Assembly: GCF_006516955.1 (NCBI RefSeq)
Contig: NZ_VHLG01000020.1
Location: forward strand, 1-64,000
Direction: 5' to 3'
DNA length: 64,000 nucleotides
From: Martelella alba
GTDB taxonomy: Bacteria > Pseudomonadota > Alphaproteobacteria > Rhizobiales > Rhizobiaceae
The position numbers were made by a program, and so were the translations under genes. Each line of letters opens with the position of its first letter. The stretch's first letter is position 1. The notes beneath the pieces were generated by a model, which searched no databases, was not told the DNA's origin, and saw only the letters and a program-made list of their open reading frames with translations. Below, one piece after another: positions 33,103-42,158 of this stretch.

Positions 33103-34203
33103 ATGCTGAAGCCCGTTGGCAGTCATGCCGGTACGTCCCGCATATCGGGAGCCGCGCGCGCGGAACCATCGCAAAGCCACGCCAAGTCCCGCCGCGCAGC
33201 GGCCGCTGGCCAGCAAGGCGGGGTTTCTGGCCTTATCGGTTCGGCCTGGCGCAAATTGTATTCCGGCGCCGAGATCGCTGCGGCCTCGGCCTGTCTGGAA
33301 CGGGTACAGGCCGCCATGCGCTTCGAAGCAGCGCTCAAGATAACCCGTTTCACGTCGGGCGAGCACGCCCGTGCGCAAGCGATCACGACGTTCCTTGTGC
33401 CTGCCGCCAGAGCTGTTTCGGCGACATCCGGCAGCGAAATGCCGTTGCGTACGGTCCTGCAACAGGTTTCGAGGATCATGGATGAACAGTGCCGCCATGA
33501 GACCTTGGAGAAATTCTGCCATGACTGGTTTGATGGCCGCACGATCTCACCGGATCAATTCATTCGCGATATGCGTTTTATGAAGGATTTTCTTGTGCTG
33601 ATGCCCCGCGGGAGTGCCAGTCCGGCGCTTGTCGGTCTGGCGCATATGTTCGGGGCTTCGCCGCTCAGCGCCGAGGGCAACAAGGCGGAGCTGGCTGAGA
33701 TACTGGCGGCGTATCGGCACTTAAGCGAGGGCGAGCCCTTGCGGGCAGAAGAGACCGATGCGCGCTTCGTCGCAGCCCTTGCTGCCAGCGCATGCAAACT
33801 GGACATGCGGACACAGAAACAGGTTGCCGGAGCGCTGCTTGATCGTCTGCCGGTGGCACGGGAGCGGAACCTGTCGAAAGACGGGGTCAGCGAGAGTGTG
33901 CTTGTAAAAGCCGGCGCCTATGCGGCCGTCGCAAGGCTGATCGACAGTTGCGAAGGTTTCCAGCGGGAATCGCGTTTTTCCGTCGCAGCCAGTCCGTTGA
34001 CCGTAGCATTTCAGAGCAAGCTGAAATCACAATGCAGCGGCGATGTCAGGACTGAGTGCGGGAATCTTCTGACCATGCTGAGAGGCGAGGGAGCGGTTTT
34101 CAGCCCGACACTGCGAGAGCGAGCCGTCACCCGGCGTCACCGGCCTCTGGCCGAGATGGTGCCGGAAAAAGCCAGATCATTCGATAGTGTTGCAACGATC
34201 TGA
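33103..34203 (+). CDS. Protein of unknown function, first of a paralogous pair
   Basis: This 366-residue protein has a Ser/Ala/Gly/Arg-rich, probably disordered N-terminus (about residues 1-45), a mostly helical body and a basic C-terminal tail. No family is recognised, and there is no signal peptide or membrane segment. A strong GAGGAG site precedes the ATG. The body aligns along its length with the next gene product: FEAALKITRF with FDITAALVRS, AGALLDRLP with AGVLLDLLP, and VARLIDSCE with LSRLIDSVE. The disordered N-terminus would fit a secreted effector, but nothing confirms export. Confidence 0.75.
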   Translation: MLKPVGSHAGTSRISGAARAEPSQSHAKSRRAAAAGQQGGVSGLIGSAWRKLYSGAEIAAASACLERVQAAMRFEAALKITRFTSGEHARAQAITTFLVPAARAVSATSGSEMPLRTVLQQVSRIMDEQCRHETLEKFCHDWFDGRTISPDQFIRDMRFMKDFLVLMPRGSASPALVGLAHMFGASPLSAEGNKAELAEILAAYRHLSEGEPLRAEETDARFVAALAASACKLDMRTQKQVAGALLDRLPVARERNLSKDGVSESVLVKAGAYAAVARLIDSCEGFQRESRFSVAASPLTVAFQSKLKSQCSGDVRTECGNLLTMLRGEGAVFSPTLRERAVTRRHRPLAEMVPEKARSFDSVATI

Positions 34204-34239
34204 TTGGCCGTGGCCGTCAGACGAGAGGAGGTGGGGCAT

Positions 34240-35421
34240 GTGGCGCACATCAGCCGAACTGCGAAACCCGCACAGACAGACGTCATTGTATCCGGACGCC
34301 CCGTCGACGTCGGATCGGCAGCCGCTTTTGCCGAAACCTTCGAAAAAACTGCGGCGGGAGGAGGGCTGGCGGGTCTCTATAACAGGCTGCGCGGCAAGAC
34401 GCGGCCCCGTGCCGATGAGGCGCACGGCGCAGCGCAGCAGGATGCCGCGGCTCCAGGCTCCGGGCCCGCGGGCCGGGCGGGGAGCAGCACGCAGCCGGTG
34501 CGGAGATATTATGTACCGCGGGGCCGGCCGTTTCTTCTGGTCGAGCAGGTCAGCGAGCCTGCGGGCCGGGGCCGTGCGAACCGGGGCAGTGTCGCCGGCG
34601 ATCTTTTCGATATCACCGCTGCGCTGGTCAGATCCGAGCCGGATGAGCGTCGCCGGGCCATGGCTGTTGTCAATGATTTTTTGCCGAAGGCGAAGGCATA
34701 TCAGCCGTCCCACAGCATTGAGCCGCTGGCCAAACTGTTGCGGCAGGTGACCGAGATTTCGGATCCTGGTCTTCGCAACCATGTCTTTACCATGGTTTGC
34801 GACAGCTGGCCGGAAGACCGGAAGGTTTCTGAGTCCCGTTTTTATGCGGAAATGCGCTGTTTCGTTGATGCCGTTCGCAAGCTGCCAAGTGATGAGATCG
34901 ATGACGAACTTGAAAGCCTTGCCCGTCTGATGGCCGCTTCGAAATCGAGTGCAAGCGGCAATCGTATTCTGGTGTCGGATATCATGCTTGCTTACGTTCA
35001 TGTTCGCGAAGGCAAGAGCGATCCGGTGGCGGTGGATGAGGCAAAGTCCAATTTTCTCGCGACACTGGCTGAAAGCGCGATGGAGCTTGACCGGGCCAGC
35101 CGGCACGATCTCGCCGGTGTGCTGCTCGATCTTCTGCCGGATATTACCGACCAGATGGTGCGGGAAGACAACTCAGCCAGCCAGGAATGCGCCTATCTTT
35201 CGCTCAGCCGTCTGATCGACAGTGTCGAGCCGCCGAGAAGGACGCTTCCGTCGCGACCTCTGGGCGAAACGTTTCTGGATATTCTGGGCGAAAAATGCGG
35301 GGCGATGGCATGGTCCGAAATCGCGCCGCATGTGTCCGCCCTGCGCAGTCTTTCCGGCGCGCGCGACAGTTTGCGCCGGGGACGGATCGAAGGCAGCTCG
35401 GATAGTGAGGCTGTTTGCTGA
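34240..35421 (+). CDS. Protein of unknown function, second of a paralogous pair
   Basis: This 393-residue protein is a diverged copy of the upstream gene product, sharing the helical body and the AGVLLDLLP and RLIDS motifs. Its N-terminus (about 85 residues) is again low-complexity, rich in Ala, Gly, Arg and Pro. I chose the GTG at 34240 because AGGAGGT lies seven bases upstream; a TTG at 34204 directly after the first gene's stop would add 12 residues. The two genes are 36 bp apart and surely co-transcribed. Function unknown. Confidence 0.75.
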   Translation: MAHISRTAKPAQTDVIVSGRPVDVGSAAAFAETFEKTAAGGGLAGLYNRLRGKTRPRADEAHGAAQQDAAAPGSGPAGRAGSSTQPVRRYYVPRGRPFLLVEQVSEPAGRGRANRGSVAGDLFDITAALVRSEPDERRRAMAVVNDFLPKAKAYQPSHSIEPLAKLLRQVTEISDPGLRNHVFTMVCDSWPEDRKVSESRFYAEMRCFVDAVRKLPSDEIDDELESLARLMAASKSSASGNRILVSDIMLAYVHVREGKSDPVAVDEAKSNFLATLAESAMELDRASRHDLAGVLLDLLPDITDQMVREDNSASQECAYLSLSRLIDSVEPPRRTLPSRPLGETFLDILGEKCGAMAWSEIAPHVSALRSLSGARDSLRRGRIEGSSDSEAVC

Positions 35422-35523
35422 GGAGCGGCAAGAGGTCGGGCGGCGCGCCCTGTCCGTCTGCCATCCCCAAGGAGAGAGATGGCATTTCGGTCAAAGGCGG
35501 CGCCGCCCTTCAGCCTTGGGAGG

Positions 35524-36219
35524 CTATTGCTTGAGGTCGAAGAGCAGCGCCCTGCCGCCCGTGACCCATTCAATCGGTCCGATCTCTTCCGTGCCGATCT
35601 GAAGACCGGTTCCCGCATTGAGCCGTTCGCCTTCCAGCGTTGCCAGCCCTTCGACAATCTGAACGAAGTGCTGGCGGCCGAGCTTTGGCGTGACCGCCAG
35701 ACGGTCACCCTCAAGCGGAGAAGCGACGGCGATCTTTGTGTCGGAGATCAGTTTCAAAATGCCCTCTCCGCCATTCCGGTCAGCAAAGCGGGTCCAGCCG
35801 CGAGCCGCCTCAGGCAGCGTTATCTGCTGATAGGTTGGCTTGCCGTCAAATTCCTCCGGGATGATCCATATCTGAAGAAAATGGGTTGTTCCGTCGACAG
35901 ACGCATTCATCTCCTCGTGGCGAATGCCGGAACCGGCCGACATTAGCTGTGCTTCGCCCGGTCTGATCACTGTGCTGTTGCCGAGCGTATCGGCATGGCG
36001 TAACGCGCCGGTGAGCGGCAGCGTCAGAATGTCCATATTGTCATGGCCATGGGCGGAAAAGCCGGAACCGGGAATGATCCGGTCTTCGTTGATGACGCGC
36101 AGTGCGCCATAACCCATACGGGTCGGATCGGAAAATCCGCCGAAGGAGAAGGTATGAAAACTGTCGAGCCAGCCCTGGCGGGTATGGCCTCGATGCATGC
36201 TGTCATGAATGAGTACCAT
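35524..36219 (-). CDS. Pirin-family protein (YhhW-like)
   Basis: The 231-residue bicupin protein has the pirin motifs FHTFSFGGFSDP, FSAHGHDNMDILT and SAGSGIRHEEMN, which supply the metal-binding His and Glu residues of the N-terminal cupin. YhhW-type pirins can cleave flavonols such as quercetin. It neighbours genes for quinone handling. A perfect hairpin (ACCCGTCCCC/GGGGACGGGT, 36234-36258) lies between this gene and the esterase gene upstream of it on the same strand. Confidence 0.9.
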   Translation of the reverse strand: MVLIHDSMHRGHTRQGWLDSFHTFSFGGFSDPTRMGYGALRVINEDRIIPGSGFSAHGHDNMDILTLPLTGALRHADTLGNSTVIRPGEAQLMSAGSGIRHEEMNASVDGTTHFLQIWIIPEEFDGKPTYQQITLPEAARGWTRFADRNGGEGILKLISDTKIAVASPLEGDRLAVTPKLGRQHFVQIVEGLATLEGERLNAGTGLQIGTEEIGPIEWVTGGRALLFDLKQ

Positions 36220-36276
36220 TATCTGTCTCCTGAACCCGTCCCCGATCAGGGGACGGGTGATTTGAGAGGCTTTTGC

Positions 36277-36885
36277 TTAAGCCTTCAGAAATTCGGCAAC
36301 CGCCGTGATTTCCTGAGGCCTGATTTCGTGGCCACCGTCATGAATACTGCTGGTGACGATTGCGCCCTGACGATCGAGGAACGCGGTCAGGCGTTCGGTC
36401 AGCGGCAGCGGGCATATCGGATCATGCGTCCCGGCCGTCACCAGAATTTGCGTGTCGGCCAGGCCGGAATTGTTTTCCGGTTCGAACGGAATCAGCGGAT
36501 GGAGCAATGCGGCGCGGTCGAACAGGCCCGGATGTTTGAACAATACCGAAGCCAGAATATTGGCGCCGTTGGAATAGCCGATGCCATAGATCGGCCGCCC
36601 CTTGTTGGCGGTGCGATGAAGGGCGATGAAACGGGCCATCTTCTCCGTGCGCTGGTTCAGATCGTCCATGTCATAGACGCCTTCGCCGGTCCGGCGGAAG
36701 AAACGGGCCGCACCGAATTCCGATACATCGCCGCGCGGTGAGACGATCGCCGCTTCGGGCAGGATCTGACCGATCAGGCCGGAAAACTGCATCTCGTTGC
36801 CGCCCGTTCCATGAAAGGTGAAGACGAGCGGTGCGTCACGCGTCGCCGCAGGCTTCTCATAGATCTGATAGGTTTCGTTGATCAT
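36277..36885 (-). CDS. MhqD-like carboxylesterase/phospholipase
   Basis: The 202-residue alpha/beta hydrolase has the oxyanion motif FTFHGTGGNE, nucleophile Ser in GIGYSNGANIL, catalytic Asp in THDPICPL and His in HDGGHEI. In other bacteria esterases of this type (MhqD) are co-encoded with the ring-cleaving dioxygenase MhqO for quinone and hydroquinone detoxification, and the same pairing occurs here. I chose the ATG at 36885 (MINETYQIYE); the upstream extension is not conserved-looking. Confidence 0.85.
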   Translation of the reverse strand: MINETYQIYEKPAATRDAPLVFTFHGTGGNEMQFSGLIGQILPEAAIVSPRGDVSEFGAARFFRRTGEGVYDMDDLNQRTEKMARFIALHRTANKGRPIYGIGYSNGANILASVLFKHPGLFDRAALLHPLIPFEPENNSGLADTQILVTAGTHDPICPLPLTERLTAFLDRQGAIVTSSIHDGGHEIRPQEITAVAEFLKA

Positions 36886-36940
36886 TGTCGTCTCCTTCTG
36901 CCGGAAGGCGGGGATGCCCCCGTCTTCCACAGCCGTTTCG

Positions 36941-37873
36941 TCAGTCGGCGATCGGGGTCAGAATTTCCTCGATCTTGGCGCGATAGGCTTCATACTGGCC
37001 GGGCAGTTTCAGTGCCTCGCCGAGATGAGCGGTATCTTCGTCATGGTCGAAGCCGGGCTCGTTGGTGGCAATTTCGAACAGAACGCCACCCGGCGTGCGG
37101 AAATAGATCGCCCAGAAATAGTTGCGGTCGATCACCGGAGTGACCTGATAGCCGGTATCCATCAGCGCTTTGCGCACTTCGAGCTGGGCGGCGCGATCCT
37201 CAACCGCAAAGGCGATGTGGTGAACCGAGCCGGCACCCTGACGGGCGCGCTCGCCTGCTGGCAATGCCTGAAGATCGATGAAATCGGCGCCGTTGCCGCC
37301 GGGAATGGCAAAACGGGTCCAGTCATCCTTGTGGTCGATCTTTTCATAACCCATGAAGCCGAGCAGTTCGGCTGTCGCGCCGTCATCCTTCAACCGCATG
37401 GTGGCACCATGAAAACCGCGAATGGCCTCGGCCGCGCCGATATCGCTTTTCAGCCAGCCCTCGCGGTGGTCATTGTCAACCTCGACCAGGGCGAAGCCGT
37501 CGCTGTCTGGACCGGCGATCCGAAGTCGCTTTTCGCCAAAAACCTCTTCCTCGCCGAGGATGGTTATCCCGCCCTTTTCAAAGCGTTCGCGCCAGAAGGG
37601 GATTGAGCCCTTCGGAACGGCAAACAGCGTTTCGCCGACCTCGCCCGTGCCGGGTTTGCCAGCGGCAATGTGCGGGAAGGGGAAATAGGTCATGACAGAG
37701 CCGGGTGTGCCGACTTCGTCGCCGTAATAAAGGTGGTAGACATCCGGTGCGTCGAAATTCACCGTTTTCTTGACGCGGCGCAGGCCGAGCGAACGGGTGA
37801 AGAAGTCATTGTTTTCCTGGGCGTCCTTCGCCATGGAGGTGACGTGATGCAGGCCCTTGATCTCAGTAAGCAT
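36941..37873 (-). CDS. MhqO-like ring-cleaving dioxygenase (VOC family)
   Basis: The 310-residue protein has two glyoxalase/VOC domains. Likely metal ligands are His in KGLHHVTSM and in GSVHHIAFAV, and Glu in GGVLFEIATNEPGF. Members open hydroquinone or catechol-type rings. It is transcribed with the esterase and divergently from a LysR-type regulator, the standard layout for an inducible quinone-stress unit. Confidence 0.88.
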   Translation of the reverse strand: MLTEIKGLHHVTSMAKDAQENNDFFTRSLGLRRVKKTVNFDAPDVYHLYYGDEVGTPGSVMTYFPFPHIAAGKPGTGEVGETLFAVPKGSIPFWRERFEKGGITILGEEEVFGEKRLRIAGPDSDGFALVEVDNDHREGWLKSDIGAAEAIRGFHGATMRLKDDGATAELLGFMGYEKIDHKDDWTRFAIPGGNGADFIDLQALPAGERARQGAGSVHHIAFAVEDRAAQLEVRKALMDTGYQVTPVIDRNYFWAIYFRTPGGVLFEIATNEPGFDHDEDTAHLGEALKLPGQYEAYRAKIEEILTPIAD

Positions 37874-37963
37874 GTTCCTGTCCTTGTCTGTGGCGGGGCA
37901 TGTGCCGCCGCGCTGTTGGTGACAAGATGGTGCGGTTGGGACATAAAGAGAATGGCAATAAAA

Positions 37964-37993
37964 TTGACAATATTATTGCAAAAAACGTAATAA
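37964..37993 (+). promoter_or_regulatory. Predicted promoter of the LysR gene, possibly leaderless
   Basis: TTGACA (37964-37969), an 18-bp spacer and TAATAA (37988-37993) form a near-consensus promoter. The ATG of the LysR gene begins only eight bases after the -10 box, so the transcript may have almost no leader. The imperfect palindrome TTGACAATATTATTGCAA overlaps the -35 box and could bind the LysR protein to control both directions. Confidence 0.5.
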
Positions 37994-38001
37994 TAGGCGT
38001 T

Positions 38002-38901
38002 ATGAAAGATCTGAACGATATCCGCGTTTTCCTCGCCGTTGCCGCGCATGGCTCCTTTGCCGCAGCCGCGCGTGAACTCGCCATGACGGCACCAAGCGTG
38101 ACGCGGGCTGTCTCGGCGCTTGAAGGGCGGCTCGGGGTGCAATTGTTCCTGCGCACCACGCGTTCGGTCTCGCTCACTTCGGCGGGTGCCGTCTATGTGG
38201 CGCGCATGCGGCCGCTGGTGGAAGCCATGGATGCGGCGGCCGAGGCGGTGCGGGCGGAAGCGGGAGCTGCCGCTGGCCTTATCCGGCTGAACGGGCCGTT
38301 GTCTTTCGGTCAGCGGATCCTGCCCGATGTCGTGTCGGGATTTCGGGCCGAAAATCCCGCGATCACGCTTTCCGTTTCGCTGACCGACAGCTTTGTCGAC
38401 ATCATGACGGCACCTTTTGACCTGGCGATCCGCATTTCCGGTCCGCCCGATGACAAGTCCTCGATCTGGCGCAAGATCTGCCCGGTGCGGCGCGTGCTGG
38501 TGGCCTCCCCCGGTTTTATCGCCGCCAATGGCCGGCCCGAAACGCCTGAAGCACTCGACCGGATGCCCTGTCTTGCCTTTGATGCCGATGCGGTTTCCGA
38601 GACCTGGGAGCTGGCCAGTGCCGGGCGAAAGCGAAAGGTCCGCGCCGGTCATTTCATCGCCACCAATAATGGTGATCTCATCGCAGGCCTTGCCGAAAAC
38701 GGCGCAGGCGTTGCCATGCTGCCGCTCTTTATCGTTGAAGAGGCATTGGAGGCGGGGCGGCTGGTGCAGATTCTGGATGAATGGCTGCCGCCAGAACTCT
38801 GGCTGACGCTTTACTATCCATCCTATGATCGCCTGCCGATGCGCGTCGCCCGCTTTTCGGATTTTTTCGAAAGCTATGTGACGCGCATCAGGCCGCTTTG
38901 A
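38002..38901 (+). CDS. LysR-family transcriptional regulator
   Basis: The 299-residue regulator has an N-terminal winged helix (DIRVFLAVAAHGSFAAAARE, APSVTRAVSALEGRLGVQLF) and a LysR substrate domain (GLIRLNGPLSFGQRILPDVV, DLAIRISGPPDD). It is divergent from the dioxygenase-esterase pair and probably controls it in response to a quinone or phenolic compound. The start at 38002 is preferred; the frame is open upstream through the promoter region. It is convergent with the flavin oxidoreductase gene. Confidence 0.9.
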   Translation: MKDLNDIRVFLAVAAHGSFAAAARELAMTAPSVTRAVSALEGRLGVQLFLRTTRSVSLTSAGAVYVARMRPLVEAMDAAAEAVRAEAGAAAGLIRLNGPLSFGQRILPDVVSGFRAENPAITLSVSLTDSFVDIMTAPFDLAIRISGPPDDKSSIWRKICPVRRVLVASPGFIAANGRPETPEALDRMPCLAFDADAVSETWELASAGRKRKVRAGHFIATNNGDLIAGLAENGAGVAMLPLFIVEEALEAGRLVQILDEWLPPELWLTLYYPSYDRLPMRVARFSDFFESYVTRIRPL

Positions 38902-38907
38902 GTTTGC

Positions 38908-40011
38908 TCAGCGCCTGGTGAAGAGGTGGGCGAATGCGCGCGGCTGGCACCTGAGATACTGGCCTGCCACTGTAATGGTCTCGCCGAAATGGGCAGCCGC
39001 GTGCCAGGGCCAGCGCGGATCGTAGAGGATCCCGCGGGCAATCGCGATCATATCGGCATCGCCGCTCTGCAAGATGGCCTCGGCCTGATCAAATTCGGTG
39101 ATGAGACCGACAGCGACGACGGGGATGGAGACCGCATTGCGCACCTTGCGCGAAAAGGGCACCTGATAGCCGGGGCCGACCGCGATCTTTTGTTGAGGGG
39201 AAAGCCCGCCGCTGGAGATATGGATCGCTGCAGCACCTGCGTCTTCGAGCATTTTTGAAAAGACGACCGTGTCGTCGATTGTCCAGCCGTTCTCCACCCA
39301 GTCGGTCGCCGACAGTCTTACCGTTACGGGGCGATCTGCCGGAAAGACCTCGCGCACCGCATGAAACACTTCGAGCGGAAACCGCATCCGGTTTTCAGCC
39401 GATCCGCCATAATCATCCGTTCGCTGATTGGAAAGCGGTGAGAGAAACTGATGCAGCAGATAGCCATGGGCGCCGTGAAGCTGGATCGCATCAATGCCAA
39501 GCCGGGCCGCGCGCCGGGCGGTTGCGGCAAAGGCCTGCCTGATTCGGGCAAGCGCCTCCCGGTCCAGCATGTGCGGGGCTTCATCGTTGTTCTGATAGGC
39601 AAGCGGTGAGGGTGCGACGGTCGGCCAGCCATGCTCTGAGGCACTGGCGATCTGGCCGCCGCCATCCCACGGACGGGCGCTGGAGGCCTTGCGGCCGGCA
39701 TGCGAGATCTGAATGGCGACTGGCATATCGGACCAGCGGCGGATCGATTGCAGGACGTCTCCCATGGCTGCCTCGGTCGCGTCATCATAGAGCCCGACAT
39801 CGGCATAGGAAATCCGTCCTTCGGGCAAAATAGCGGTGGCCTCAATGGTCAAAATGCCAGCGCCGGACTGGGCCAGATTGCCGTAATGCATCATGTGCCA
39901 ATCGGTCATTTTGCCGTTGTCCGCTGAATATTGGCACATGGGTGCGATGACGATCCGGTTCTGCATCTGAAGCGTATCAAGTGCGATCGGGGTGAAAAGC
40001 CTGGATGGCAT
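38908..40011 (-). CDS. Old yellow enzyme, YqjM-type NADPH:flavin oxidoreductase
   Basis: The 367-residue FMN enzyme has the thermophilic-like OYE signature: Cys in VIAPMCQYSADNG, the His pair in QLHGAHGYLLHQFLSP, SNQRTDDYGGSAENR and the C-terminal phosphate-binding AVGLITEFDQAE. It reduces activated C=C bonds of enones, quinones or nitro compounds. It lies convergent to the LysR gene and belongs functionally with the neighbouring electrophile-defence genes. Confidence 0.92.
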   Translation of the reverse strand: MPSRLFTPIALDTLQMQNRIVIAPMCQYSADNGKMTDWHMMHYGNLAQSGAGILTIEATAILPEGRISYADVGLYDDATEAAMGDVLQSIRRWSDMPVAIQISHAGRKASSARPWDGGGQIASASEHGWPTVAPSPLAYQNNDEAPHMLDREALARIRQAFAATARRAARLGIDAIQLHGAHGYLLHQFLSPLSNQRTDDYGGSAENRMRFPLEVFHAVREVFPADRPVTVRLSATDWVENGWTIDDTVVFSKMLEDAGAAAIHISSGGLSPQQKIAVGPGYQVPFSRKVRNAVSIPVVAVGLITEFDQAEAILQSGDADMIAIARGILYDPRWPWHAAAHFGETITVAGQYLRCQPRAFAHLFTRR

Positions 40012-40410
40012 ATGGGGCTCCGGCGTTATGGCAGGATTTTCGAAAGGGTCACTTCACGATTTTCCGTGCATCAGGTCAATTGGTCGCGGAAAATGTCTGG
40101 ATTTATGCTAAAATACGGTATTGTCGCGTTAAATTAAGTCCAGACTTTCCGGCGTGCATGCGTTGATGAATGTAAAAATATCGCTTTTCTGTGGCGACTT
40201 TTTACGAATGTTGCGCCTTGTGTCAGCCTAACGGTCATTTCATGTCAAATCTGTGGTTTTACTCGTTTTTCCTTGCATGGAATTGGACGCTACGCCTATG
40301 ACTTGCTTTCTGCCTGCTCGATAATGATCGGCAGGAACAGACTATTCAGATATGGCTGCGTAAACCTGAACTGGCCTATCTGCGCTACATCAACAGGGGA
40401 GACATGGAAT
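40012..40410. other. Intergenic region upstream of the peptide transporter
   Basis: No convincing gene is present. An inverted repeat, GTCTGGATTT (40095-40104) and AAGTCCAGAC (40136-40145), matches at 9 of 10 positions around a 31-base spacer and may be an operator for one of the flanking divergent genes. The remainder is probably the promoter and leader of the oppA-like gene. Confidence 0.5.
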
Positions 40411-42018
40411 ATGAAAAAGAAGCTGTTGCTTTCCGCATGCCTTGCGCTGGTGCTTGCCGCTCCGGCCCTTGCCGCCAGCCCGCAGCCGGGCGAAAAACTG
40501 TCCGACAATCAGAAACTGACCTATTGGCTGCTGGATGCCAACAAGACCAAGGATCCGCAGAAGAACAGTGATGTTGAAGGCTCTGCCGTTATCCGGCAGC
40601 TCTTCGAAGGGCTCTATAATCAGGATAATGCCGGCAATCTCGTGCCGGGTGTCGCCACCAGCTATGATCTCTCCCCCGACAAGCTGACCTATACCTTCCA
40701 TCTGCGCCCTGAAGCGAAATGGTCCAACGGCGATCCCGTCACGGCTGGCGACTTTGTCTATGCCTGGCAGCGCCTTGTCGACCCGGCAACCGCCTCGACC
40801 TATGCCTGGTATGCCGAACTCATGAACATCAAGAACGCCTCGAAGGTCGTGGCTGGCGATATGCCGCCTGCCGATCTCGGCGTTAAGGCTGTCGATGACA
40901 ACACATTTCAGGTGACGCTCGAAAGCCCGATCCCCTATTTTGTCAAGATGACCACCCACGCCTCGACCTTCCCGACGCTTAAATCGGTGGTCGAGAAATA
41001 TGGTGACCAGTGGACCCAGCCCGGCAATCTTGTCGGCAACGGTGCCTATGTGCTGACCGACGACAAGATCGGACAGGATATCACGCTGAAGCGGAACCCG
41101 AACTACTGGGATGACAAGGACACGATCATCGATGAAGTCGAATTCCTCGTGGTCAACGACAAGAATGCAGCGCTCAACCGCTTCCTCGCCGGCGAGTTTG
41201 ATTACATCGAAATGCCCGGTGGCCAGTATCCGCGCCTGAAGGAAGAGCATCCCGACGAGGCCTTCGCCGTTCCGCATTCCTGCACCTATGCCTATCTCTT
41301 CAACCTGTCCGACAAGGGGCCTGAGGCACTGAAGGATGTCCGTGTCAGGAAGGCACTCTCCTATGCGATGGATCGCGATGTTGTTGTGAACAATATCCTG
41401 CGCGGTGGCCAGAAGCCGGCCTATAGCTGGACCTATTATGCAACGGCCGATTTCACGCCGCCCGTCACTGAATATTCGACCTGGACCCAGGACGAGCGCC
41501 TCGCAAAGGCCAAGGATCTGCTGAAGGAGGCCGGCTACGGCCCCGACCATCCGCTGAAGCTGACCCTGTCCTATAATACCTCCGACGATCACAAGAAGAT
41601 CGCCATTGCCGCCCAGCAGTTCTGGAAGAAGCTCGGTGTCGAGATCACGCTCGATAACATGGAATGGAAGGTCTACCTCGACAAGCTGCACAATGGCGAC
41701 TACCAGATGGGCCGTTATGCCTGGTGCGGCGATTATGATGAAGCATCGACTTATCTCGATTATTTCCGCTCGGGCGGCATGAATTACGGCAAGTTCTCCA
41801 ATGCCGATTACGACGCTGCGCTCGCCCACTCGCTGACTGCGGAAGATCCTCAGGCCGATTACAACAAGGCTGAGGAAATTCTGGCTGATCAGATGCCGCT
41901 GATCCCGATCTACTTCTATATGACTGATGTCATGGTCCCGAAGGATATCAAGGGCTTGCCGGTCGATAACGTTCTGCAGAACTGGTATGCAAAGGACGTT
42001 TACCGCGTCGCCGAGTGA
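40411..42018 (+). CDS. oppA: Oligopeptide ABC transporter, substrate-binding protein
   Basis: The 535-residue periplasmic binding protein has a signal peptide (MKKKLLLSACLALVLAAPALAA) and the SBP family 5 signature (KLTYTFHLRPEAKWSNGDPV, TAGDFVYAWQRLVDP, RVRKALSYAMDRDVVV). This resembles OppA/MppA of enteric bacteria. The ATG at 40411 is chosen, with GGGGAG upstream. It is the first gene of a complete five-gene uptake operon. Confidence 0.93.
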   Translation: MKKKLLLSACLALVLAAPALAASPQPGEKLSDNQKLTYWLLDANKTKDPQKNSDVEGSAVIRQLFEGLYNQDNAGNLVPGVATSYDLSPDKLTYTFHLRPEAKWSNGDPVTAGDFVYAWQRLVDPATASTYAWYAELMNIKNASKVVAGDMPPADLGVKAVDDNTFQVTLESPIPYFVKMTTHASTFPTLKSVVEKYGDQWTQPGNLVGNGAYVLTDDKIGQDITLKRNPNYWDDKDTIIDEVEFLVVNDKNAALNRFLAGEFDYIEMPGGQYPRLKEEHPDEAFAVPHSCTYAYLFNLSDKGPEALKDVRVRKALSYAMDRDVVVNNILRGGQKPAYSWTYYATADFTPPVTEYSTWTQDERLAKAKDLLKEAGYGPDHPLKLTLSYNTSDDHKKIAIAAQQFWKKLGVEITLDNMEWKVYLDKLHNGDYQMGRYAWCGDYDEASTYLDYFRSGGMNYGKFSNADYDAALAHSLTAEDPQADYNKAEEILADQMPLIPIYFYMTDVMVPKDIKGLPVDNVLQNWYAKDVYRVAE

Positions 42019-42158
42019 TCCTTTCTGTCATCGGGTGCCGGCGTTTTCGCCGTCACCCGCACGGCATGGATCGACCTTGTAATCCAGCATGTCCCGCCAA
42101 TGACGCCGTCCTGATCGGCAGACAGGAAGAGCGGGTCTGCCCAGCCTGGGTCCAGCCC

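Noticed and set aside
40390-41829. Long open frame (479 codons) on the minus strand
   Set aside because: It lies entirely antisense to the oppA-like gene, which has a signal peptide and family motifs. The antisense product has no recognisable domain and is a by-product of codon bias in GC-rich DNA.
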